DNA of 35,125 nt from Pseudomonadota bacterium (GTDB lineage Bacteria > Myxococcota_A > UBA9042 > GCA-2863065): contig PKDL01000112.1 of the NCBI GenBank assembly GCA_002863065.1, forward strand, positions 1 to 35,125, in the 5' to 3' direction. Both the position numbers and the translations under genes were made by a program. The first letter of the stretch is position 1. Every line of letters starts with the position of its first letter. The notes under the pieces are model-generated. The model saw only the letters and a list, made by a program, of their open reading frames with translations. It ran no database searches and was not told the origin of the DNA. Positions 18,321 to 26,213 of this stretch are shown in pieces.

Positions 18321-18786
18321 GGCTACGGCTCTCTCGGCCTTTCAACTGGAGCTGCTCGTCGCTTTGTATGAGCAGCAGTCACGCTTTCGCTCCGGCGACT
18401 GGTCGTTCGATGGTACGATCTGGAGCCGCGCAGCATACCGGATTGCCTCGTCTCACTCTGCACTCCGTCCGTCTCCTGCCGCAGGGCGAAAAAACATGTC
18501 ACGCACATTTGAATCCAAGCTAGTGCAAGCACGACAAGCACTAAAATCGAGGCGACTGGTCAAAGTCAAAGTCATCCGACCTCACGATGCACCTGCCGCC
18601 TTTTCGCAGGGCTACAAGAAACACCGAGCAAAAAATACCGACGTGTTTCTTACGAACACCGGCCTCAACGCAGCGGAGGCGTATCTACGTCGCCAAGGGA
18701 TGATGGCGGAACCTCAGCTAGCTCAATGTGATGGAAGCGCCGTCCCGCTGGGTCCAGTTGCTATCGACAAATCGGGATGTGACTAG
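18304..18786 (+). CDS. Small winged-helix-like putative DNA-binding protein (start uncertain)
   Basis: Only the ORF in this frame fills 18321-18728. Core: FQLELLVALYEQQSRF...IWSRAAYRIASS...RTFESKLVQARQALKSRRLVKVKVI...TDVFLTNTGLNAAEAYLRRQGMM. The helix-rich pattern and 'TDVFLTNTGLNAAEAYL' end resemble winged-helix proteins. The track start at 18082 lies inside the preceding gene; an in-frame GTG at 18304 is one alternative. Confidence 0.45.
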   Translation: MNWRNKATALSAFQLELLVALYEQQSRFRSGDWSFDGTIWSRAAYRIASSHSALRPSPAAGRKNMSRTFESKLVQARQALKSRRLVKVKVIRPHDAPAAFSQGYKKHRAKNTDVFLTNTGLNAAEAYLRRQGMMAEPQLAQCDGSAVPLGPVAIDKSGCD

Positions 18787-21724
18787 CGTGTGGGTCTCTA
18801 CCACCATTCTCAGTACGGCACTCCTACTCACCCCAAGGTTTGAGGATGTGACGACACTATCGGGCATCAATCCCGTACGTTTTGCGAGTGGGTTCCTGCC
18901 GTCTACAGCCGCGAGCGCATGGAGTGATGTAGACAACGACGGAGATATCGACCTGCTACTCGGAGGAGACGAGTTTGGCATGCAAGTATTGCTAAATAAC
19001 GGCGCTCCAGACTGGAACTTCACCGATGCTAGTTCGGCATTCGGAGTGGAGACACTCACCGGTGTCATAGCAATCGATATACTAAATTTTCAAGGCACCA
19101 AGCACATGTGGATTACGCGATATGGAAGTAACGGCGAAGCTCCTGAACTACAACTATGGTCTCTTCCCGCAGGGACATCCCCAATCAAGCGAATTCGTTG
19201 GCTTACGCCCTATCTCCTCACTCATGGCGATATCGACGGCGATGGTGACCACGATCTCATTGCCAGCGCAGCCGTCGATTGCGTCCCGTTTCAACAGGAA
19301 ATAGGTGGCGTCTATGCATGGTCTCAGCACTTCGGAAATTGGGAGCCGAAAGTCGACTCAAGCTGGCCCGCACTCGGCTGCCTCTCAGTTCCCGCCGTAT
19401 CCGACTACGGTGGCAATGGCGTTCCTGACGTCGTCTTCACAAGCGATTACGGTCCACAGCATACGCCGACCTCCGTGTTGTCCCCTGACGGTGCTACCGA
19501 TCGCAGTCTTCCGAGGGTCTACGGCATGGGCATTGGTGTCGGCGATGTTGATGGAGACATGGTAAGTGACTACGTGTTCACCAATATTCGGGATGATGCA
19601 CTGTGGTTATCGAAGGGTGGCTGGCACCGCGGAAGCTTGCCAGCAGGCGGTTCGTTCGGCACAAACGGTCTGCGGGTGAAGTGGGGTGCATCGATTTTTG
19701 ATGCGGACAACGATGGCAGCCTAGATATTTACGTAGCAGCAGGCCAGCTCCTTAGCTCTGCGCTATACGCTAATGACGCTGAACAGCAGAGCTTATTGTA
19801 CTCGAAAGGAACAGAACAAGGAGTGAGTTCCGGGCTTGCATCTGAAACCCGCGATACGACCGTTGGACTGGCCGACTTCGATCAAGACGGCCGACTCGAC
19901 CTTCTCGTTGGCTCAACCACTGACTGGAGATTATTTCGTAACGTCAGCGACAGTGGCCACTACTTACAAGTCGCCATTACCGATGCACCTGGCACCACGG
20001 CAGTCGCCACATGTGATGGAGTCACAATTCACGCAGAGTATACCGGTACGCGTGCCGGGGCTCAGGACGAACCACTGTTGCACTTTGGACTCGGAGACTG
20101 CACTTCTCTCGTAGATATACGAGTGAGCTGGCCATGGGGCGCAGTCACCGAACGAATGGGTCTGGAAATCGATCAGCGCGTCCAGCTTTCGCAAAAAGCA
20201 CCGGTGCAGATACAGCCTTCAGTGGTACGCCGAGGCGAAGACTTCAGAGTGACATACCATGGCACCGCATCAGATGTTGTCTGGAATGATAACCCGCTCA
20301 ATGAACTAGAAAATAATGAATGGACGTCGGTATTTACGGCGTCATCATCTGGTGAACAGCGCATCATTCTGACTGTGGACGGAGAAGAACTACAATACCG
20401 ACCATGGCTGCGAACACTCGATACTGAATTTGTTCGCTACTCGATTGATCCAAAGCCATTACGACGCGGCACTGAGCATACGCTAATCGTCGAAAGCGAT
20501 GCATCACTTGGAGAGGTCACCGTCACTACCACCGGCGCCATGTCTGAACCCACGAACATTGCGGCAGGCCGGTGGGTAGGCCGCATCGTCGTTCCACCAG
20601 ACTCAGATAAAGTTCACGTCGAAACATTTCGAGAGAATCTACCGCTCGGCGAGGGGTGGAGTACCACTCCAGTAACACCTATCGACCCCAAACGGTCGGA
20701 AGTCAGAGTAGAGAAAACACCGACTGGCGATGCTCGTATCCTGCTACTTCCTGTGGATACCCTCGGCGGTTATTACCTATTTCAACCGGAGCGCGTGTTC
20801 GCAACAACAGACGACGGCATGACCTATCCTTTTGTCGCCGCAGGCCTTAGTGAGTGGATAGCTACCGTCCCTTGGGGTGGGTCTGTAACCGTCACAGTCA
20901 GCGGGACAGAACTCCCCCCTGTCAATATGGATCTCCTCGGTTCCACTCGGACTCCGGATGGCTCCAAAAGCCAGCTTTTCAGCCTTTACGAGAGAGCACA
21001 ACCAGATGGACAAGACATTGTCACCGTTGCGTTTCGACCGCTAGATTCGAATGGGCAGCCGGTATCCCTTCAATCCGAACCTCAACTAGTTATACAAGGG
21101 CTGGAGTGGCTCGACTCTGCGGAACCGTACTGCCAGGCTGTTCCTAATGCAGCGGAGTGCAAAGCAAACGGGCCGTTGGGTAGATGGCGCGAAGAAAGCC
21201 TGGACGGCACGACGGTTCTAGTGACGCGACTTCGGACGATAGACGGTGCGGCCACCGCATCCGTTGCATTTACTAATACCCCCGAACTTTCTGTAAACAT
21301 TGACTTGTATTCAAGCCCGAGAACTACTCCATCCGACAAGAGCACTGCGGTCTGGGACGAAACCACTCGATGGTTACGGATACAACCGCGCGATGCACTC
21401 GGCCATTTAGTGGGTAGCGGCGTCGATATAACTATCGAAACGGATCCGCCGTCAGCGGCTCCCACAGTCTATGTTGGATTAGGTACGTATGTCCGAGCAG
21501 GTACATTCCGTAAGGCAACCATAACCCTCGCGACCGATGCGGAACCAATACGAATCGAAGTCGTAGGCTCGATGCCGCAAGCAGCTTCAACCGGCTGCCA
21601 CGTGTGCGGACCCCACGACGATAAATCCAGACATCATCGCTGGCCTGCGTATCTGTTGATTTTCTTCATTCCATGGGCGCTAACTCGCAGTGCATCCGGA
21701 ACCTCAGTAACTGGAGAGGCGTAA
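18728..21724 (+). CDS. FG-GAP/VCBS-repeat protein with ASPIC/UnbV-like region and C-terminal hydrophobic tail
   Basis: Repeated Ca-loop motifs: WSDVDNDGDIDLLLGG, HGDIDGDGDHDLIAS, VGDVDGDMVSDYVF, FDADNDGSLDIYVAA, LADFDQDGRLDLLVGS. Then LQVAITDAPGTTAVATCDGVTIH...DIRVSWPWGAVTE (ASPIC/UnbV-like). N-terminal hydrophobic stretch VWVSTTILSTALLLTP. The exact start is ambiguous (18728, 18731, or GTG 18779/18788). Confidence 0.85.
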   Translation: MMEAPSRWVQLLSTNRDVTSVWVSTTILSTALLLTPRFEDVTTLSGINPVRFASGFLPSTAASAWSDVDNDGDIDLLLGGDEFGMQVLLNNGAPDWNFTDASSAFGVETLTGVIAIDILNFQGTKHMWITRYGSNGEAPELQLWSLPAGTSPIKRIRWLTPYLLTHGDIDGDGDHDLIASAAVDCVPFQQEIGGVYAWSQHFGNWEPKVDSSWPALGCLSVPAVSDYGGNGVPDVVFTSDYGPQHTPTSVLSPDGATDRSLPRVYGMGIGVGDVDGDMVSDYVFTNIRDDALWLSKGGWHRGSLPAGGSFGTNGLRVKWGASIFDADNDGSLDIYVAAGQLLSSALYANDAEQQSLLYSKGTEQGVSSGLASETRDTTVGLADFDQDGRLDLLVGSTTDWRLFRNVSDSGHYLQVAITDAPGTTAVATCDGVTIHAEYTGTRAGAQDEPLLHFGLGDCTSLVDIRVSWPWGAVTERMGLEIDQRVQLSQKAPVQIQPSVVRRGEDFRVTYHGTASDVVWNDNPLNELENNEWTSVFTASSSGEQRIILTVDGEELQYRPWLRTLDTEFVRYSIDPKPLRRGTEHTLIVESDASLGEVTVTTTGAMSEPTNIAAGRWVGRIVVPPDSDKVHVETFRENLPLGEGWSTTPVTPIDPKRSEVRVEKTPTGDARILLLPVDTLGGYYLFQPERVFATTDDGMTYPFVAAGLSEWIATVPWGGSVTVTVSGTELPPVNMDLLGSTRTPDGSKSQLFSLYERAQPDGQDIVTVAFRPLDSNGQPVSLQSEPQLVIQGLEWLDSAEPYCQAVPNAAECKANGPLGRWREESLDGTTVLVTRLRTIDGAATASVAFTNTPELSVNIDLYSSPRTTPSDKSTAVWDETTRWLRIQPRDALGHLVGSGVDITIETDPPSAAPTVYVGLGTYVRAGTFRKATITLATDAEPIRIEVVGSMPQAASTGCHVCGPHDDKSRHHRWPAYLLIFFIPWALTRSASGTSVTGEA

Positions 21725-21731
21725 CCCGTAT

Positions 21732-23078
21732 ATGAGAATTGCGCTCGTAAACCCTCCGGCTCCGCGCATCGTGTTCCGAGATGGGTACTGCTCTAGCTCC
21801 TCCAAAAGCGGATACCTATGGCACCCTCTCGATTTGCTCGTGCAATCCGGCATCCTTACGGGTCGTGGTCATCAGGTCATTCTGGTCGATGCCGTCGCAT
21901 CTTCCTTGAACGAAGAGGCGACCATAAACCGCGTCAGCGCCTTTCGACCGCACGCCATTATTGGTCTGGCAGGGGATGTGAGCTGGACCGGCGACATACA
22001 TTTTTGGCAGTCAGCTGGGAAAAGAATAGACGCCCCTCTGATTCTATCCGGTGACGTCCCTCGCCACGAGCCGAACCGCGCATTCCAGGAACTTCCAAAT
22101 CTCGTCGGTGTCATGACAGACTTCTCCACTGAGGGAGCCGCCCTTCTTCTTGAGAATAACGACATCTCTGAAGGCATGGTTGCACGCGATGGAATAAAAG
22201 CCCCAGTCAGCGGGCGGTACTGGTCCTCCGGCCCTGCTCGTCATGATCTGCTCGACCGCCAGGCCTATCGACTACCGTTCCACGGTGGGCTCGCCTTCGC
22301 CAGTGTGCTCTCCAGCTACGGCTGTCCGTTTTCGTGTACTTTCTGTAACACGGGGACACTGGGATATAGGCTGCGGAAAATCGATGAAGTCATTGATGAA
22401 CTACGTATGATTCGGAACCTCGGATATCGCCGCGTCTACCTCCGGGATGCTACTGCCAATGGCCATCGCAAAAGCTTCCTCGAACTTTGCCAAACCTGGG
22501 CAAAGGCTGACCTTGGAGTGCAGTGGAATGTTTTCTGCACATTCAGACCATTTGACGCTGAGCTCGCACAGGCCATGTCTTCCGCGGGCTGTCGAGTCGT
22601 ACAGTTCGGTATCGAAACGGACAGCGAAAGTCTTCGAGCCACCACTGGCAAAGCGTTCGAAAATGAAGCGGCATACGCTGCCGTAAAATACGCCCATGAG
22701 GCAGGAATCAAAGTATGCGGTCACTTCGTCCTGGGCCTACCAGGACAGGGAGCCGATGATGTAGCAGCGTCCGCCGCATTCGCACGCAAGCTCGATCTCG
22801 ACTACGCGAGCTTCAACCTCGCGGCAGCCCGACCCGGTACCGAATTACGCACAAAAGCCGATAGCCTTGGACTTGGAGGTGGCGATGCGAGTACCACGGG
22901 CTTTGTCGCTGGGTTAGCAGACGTACCGACCGAACAGCTATTGCGGCTCCGGCGGGAAGCGATATTACGTTTCTACCTACGTCCTAGACCGCTTCGAGCC
23001 GTACTGCCCGACCTACGGAAAAGAGAAGGTTGGACACACCTCCACCAAACCGCAAGAGCATTGTTGCGTACCTTCTAG
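21732..23078 (+). CDS. Radical SAM protein with N-terminal B12-binding-like domain
   Basis: SSYGCPFSCTFCNTGTLGYR carries the CxxxCxxC cluster motif. N-terminal MRIALVNPPAPRIVFRDGY...LTGRGHQVILVDAVASSL resembles cobalamin-binding radical SAM proteins. Confidence 0.9.
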   Translation: MRIALVNPPAPRIVFRDGYCSSSSKSGYLWHPLDLLVQSGILTGRGHQVILVDAVASSLNEEATINRVSAFRPHAIIGLAGDVSWTGDIHFWQSAGKRIDAPLILSGDVPRHEPNRAFQELPNLVGVMTDFSTEGAALLLENNDISEGMVARDGIKAPVSGRYWSSGPARHDLLDRQAYRLPFHGGLAFASVLSSYGCPFSCTFCNTGTLGYRLRKIDEVIDELRMIRNLGYRRVYLRDATANGHRKSFLELCQTWAKADLGVQWNVFCTFRPFDAELAQAMSSAGCRVVQFGIETDSESLRATTGKAFENEAAYAAVKYAHEAGIKVCGHFVLGLPGQGADDVAASAAFARKLDLDYASFNLAAARPGTELRTKADSLGLGGGDASTTGFVAGLADVPTEQLLRLRREAILRFYLRPRPLRAVLPDLRKREGWTHLHQTARALLRTF

Positions 23079-23088
23079 CGGCGAAGAG

Positions 23089-24273
23089 CTACCCGTTAAA
23101 TTGGTCCAGGGCCTCTTCAACAAGCCACATTGCTTGTGCCAACTTCTCCTGCTCCAAAACGTAGGCAATTCGTACTTCATCCCGGCCCGCACCTGGGGCC
23201 GCATAGAATCCGGCGGCAGGCGCCAACATGACGGTTTGTCCGTCGCGATGGAACTCCGTCAGCATGTACCGCACAAAGGTCTCTGCATCCTCCACCGGCA
23301 GCCTAGCCATTTGGTAGAATGCGCCTTCCGGACGATGTACCGTGACTCCAGGAATACCGACTAGCGCCTCATATACCGTGTCTCTACGCTGCCGGTACTC
23401 TCTTTTCACCCGCGTAAAATAATCAGAGGGCAATCGACTCGCGCGAGAAGCGACCACTTGCGCGAGCGCCGGCGGCGATAAGCGAGCTTGTGCCAGTTTC
23501 ATCGCGGCGGTCGCAATCTCTTCATTATTAGTGACGAAGCATCCAATACGTGCTCCGCACAGGGAATATCGTTTGGAGAGTGAATCCACCACAACTGCAC
23601 GCCCGACCGCCTCCGGGTACGAAAGGACTGACCTACATACATCACCGTCGTAGACGAATTCTCGGTACACCTCATCGGCGATAACAAAGAGGTCGTGCTT
23701 CACACAGAAGTCTAACACCCGCTGCACTTCCTCTTCTGAATACACTGCTCCTGTGGGATTTGCCGGGTTACACATCAACACGGCTCGGGTTCGTGGTGTG
23801 AGAAAGGCTTCGAGTTCTTCGGGAAGGTGGTACCCTGTTTCGACGGAGGTCGGTATGGGACAAATACGATTTCCTAGCACCCCACCGTACCCGAGATAAT
23901 TCGCGTACATAGGGTCGGGAACCAATAACTCGTCTCCATGATCTAGGCATGTCGCAAGTGCAAGATGGACCGCCTCACTCGCACCAGTCGTTACGATAAG
24001 CTCGTGCGGCTGCAGGTCGACTCCAAGCGATCGGTAGTATTCGAAAAGTACATTCCTAAATTCGACATCACCCCCACTCGGGCCATAGGCGATGACTGTC
24101 TCGCCGTATTCCGCCAATGCAGCTCGCATGACGGCCGGTGTTTCCATATCCGGCTGACCAATATTCAGGTGATGGACCCGCCGCCCAGACGTACGTGCTG
24201 CATTGGCCAGTGGCACTAGTTTTCGAATCGGGCTACTCGGCGCTTGAGCGCCACGCTTGGACACAATTGGCAT
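23089..24273 (-). CDS. Class I/II PLP-dependent aminotransferase (aspartate aminotransferase-like)
   Basis: LNIGQPDMETP, NPANPTGAVYS, VIADEVYREFVYDG, SLSKRYSLCGARIGC (PLP lysine region). Full-length, starts MPIVSKRGAQAPSSPIRKL. Confidence 0.93.
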   Translation of the reverse strand: MPIVSKRGAQAPSSPIRKLVPLANAARTSGRRVHHLNIGQPDMETPAVMRAALAEYGETVIAYGPSGGDVEFRNVLFEYYRSLGVDLQPHELIVTTGASEAVHLALATCLDHGDELLVPDPMYANYLGYGGVLGNRICPIPTSVETGYHLPEELEAFLTPRTRAVLMCNPANPTGAVYSEEEVQRVLDFCVKHDLFVIADEVYREFVYDGDVCRSVLSYPEAVGRAVVVDSLSKRYSLCGARIGCFVTNNEEIATAAMKLAQARLSPPALAQVVASRASRLPSDYFTRVKREYRQRRDTVYEALVGIPGVTVHRPEGAFYQMARLPVEDAETFVRYMLTEFHRDGQTVMLAPAAGFYAAPGAGRDEVRIAYVLEQEKLAQAMWLVEEALDQFNG

Positions 24274-24317
24274 ATATGAATCGTCTAGCGAGGAGACGGC
24301 GGCGTCAACCCTCTGGA

Positions 24318-25027
24318 CTATGGAATACGAATGTCGCCCCGGCTATCCGTTACAAAAAATGTCCGAAACGCAGTACTCGGCGCAGGACCAAATCGAATAT
24401 CAGGTGCGTGAGGCATGTTTTGATGCACGGATTCCGAGCATCGAAGGCGCGTCCAACGTTGCAGTAGATAGCCACCCACGAAACCAACTAAATGTGCCCC
24501 ATATGCAATACCGACGCTGAAGGGAGCAGGGAGCGAGCGGCCGCCAAGTTGTATCGTAACCCACACCACGCCCAAGGTGACTATGCACATCGGAATGGGG
24601 ACAAAGAACGTGACTGGTGGAGTAATCCAAAGACGCACTTTAGGGGTGGAAAGAACTGCAGCTCCTAAAGTCCTGACAGCGCCCTGGATGCACCAATCAT
24701 GGGAAGCATTGATACGGGACTGATGAGAGTCTGCGCACTAGCGGCCAACAAACCCAAAGTGAGATACAGGCCGAAAAAGCGATGGCTTACCATCCGCGAT
24801 TCAAGAAATTACCCAGATACGACAAGCATCAACATACTGCATGCCAGATGACGAATGCTCCCGTGCAAAAACATACTGGTGAGCACCGTCGACACGGGCT
24901 GAAGCAACGGAATACGAACCAGCTCTCCTGGGGTCAATTCCGAGAGGCTCAATACGACCTCCGCATGCCCTGGAATCCAAGTAATGAAAAACACGAAGAT
25001 GTTTACCCAGAGAATCGTACTCGTCAT
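24318..25027 (-). pseudogene. Decayed rhomboid-family intramembrane serine protease
   Basis: Conceptual reading: MTSTILWVNIFVFFITWIPGHAEVV...LLQPVSTVLTSMFLHGSIRHLACSMLMLVVSG-*-FLESRMVSHRFFGLYLTLGLLAASAQTLISPVSMLPMIGASRALSGL-(frameshift)-LGAAVLSTPKVRLWITPPVTFFVPIPM...SVGIAYGAHLVGFVGGYLL. In-frame TAA at 24809-24811; a frame change is needed near TAG 24665-24667; GxSG appears as GASR. Confidence 0.8.
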
Positions 25028-25175
25028 GGGTGCTGCACGATGAAATTACCGCAAGGTACTCAATCCGATTGTAAATCGATGGATCATTCATCCTCCGAGA
25101 CCGTGAGCATCGCGCACAGCGACGCTCGCATCGGCACTGCAACCCTAGGATGAAGTAATGAATTGGCGAGCAGTG

Positions 25176-26054
25176 TTATTGGGAGAGACATCCAGCTTGT
25201 TCGCCACAGCTAAGTAATACCTGAAGTGCGTCTGACGCTGATTGCGTCGCCTGAGAGAAGCATTGCGACGTACAACCCAAGTCTCCACTGCAGGAAGCAA
25301 GGCAGCTACGCAGCAACGGACAGCCAGCGGTAGTGTAGCATTCAGACAGTGCATTTTTGCATGGCCCGGCGAGACATTGGTCCGTTGCATCGCCACAATC
25401 AAAGGTACAGGTCGCTACTGTTTCGGTCGGGGAATCACAGACACTGTCGCCACATACGACTGCAGACGAATCACAGAGCTCTCGGTAATCGTCACAACAG
25501 TCGTTGTTCTCCGCGCATTTCACATCGCACTGGCACGGTTTTCCGTTATCAAATGTGAAATCACAGCGACCGTAACAAGACGAAGGCTGTTGACAGTCCT
25601 CATCACAGCTTTCACCTGGCTGACATCGCCCATCGCCACATTCGACCACATCACAACCCGCACTTACGCCACAGGAAAAATAACGTTCGAAATCAGATAG
25701 GGCTTCTGCATCTGCCTTCGACTTGCATCTATCGATGCAATCAACGGTTGGGCAACTCCAGATACAGGTCTTCAGCTCGAGACAGGTTGGACTCAAAACG
25801 CACAATGCTTGCCTCAGTCCACATGACGACGTCCAGCAGTCAGGAAAGCAATCATCATCACAATCGCTTTCGGAAGCACATACACCATCGCCACAAACAG
25901 GAACCGGAGGAGCACTGGGAGAGAAGGCATCTGACGGCCGAAGCACAGCCGTATCGTTGGCCATCGACGAAGAATCCGCGGCACTCGTAGTCGGCAACCC
26001 CTCAGAAGAACATCCGAGTAAAGTCAGTAACAAATACGCGAAAATGGGCCTCAT
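25176..26054 (-). CDS. Cys-rich lipoprotein with somatomedin-B-like domain and CGDGxC modules
   Basis: MRPIFAYLLLTLLGC|SSEG lipoprotein signal (track start 26060). CYGRCDFTFDNGKPCQCDVKCAENNDCCDDYRELC fits the somatomedin-B cysteine pattern. CGDGVCASESDCDDDC, CGDGRCQPGESCDEDC, CGDSVCDSPTETVATCTFDC. Confidence 0.85.
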   Translation of the reverse strand: MRPIFAYLLLTLLGCSSEGLPTTSAADSSSMANDTAVLRPSDAFSPSAPPVPVCGDGVCASESDCDDDCFPDCWTSSCGLRQALCVLSPTCLELKTCIWSCPTVDCIDRCKSKADAEALSDFERYFSCGVSAGCDVVECGDGRCQPGESCDEDCQQPSSCYGRCDFTFDNGKPCQCDVKCAENNDCCDDYRELCDSSAVVCGDSVCDSPTETVATCTFDCGDATDQCLAGPCKNALSECYTTAGCPLLRSCLASCSGDLGCTSQCFSQATQSASDALQVLLSCGEQAGCLSQ

Positions 26055-26213
26055 CGTCATAACAGCAGCCTAGCATCTTGATGGGTGAGGTGTCCTCTCG
26101 CTAAAAGTAGACGGCAGATCATAGTTCAACTCCAACGGAGACCCGTTCAGCTGTAGCAATCCCACGGAATGTCGATCTCTCAGCTGTAACCCATCGTGAG
26201 GATGTGAGAATCT

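Noticed and set aside
24782-25153. Plus-strand 123-aa ORF
   Set aside because: Low-complexity, His/Gln/Arg-rich translation with no family resemblance; the minus strand shows rhomboid remnants.
25242-25700. Plus-strand 152-aa ORF
   Set aside because: Antisense of the somatomedin-B lipoprotein, which has a clear signal peptide and domain structure.
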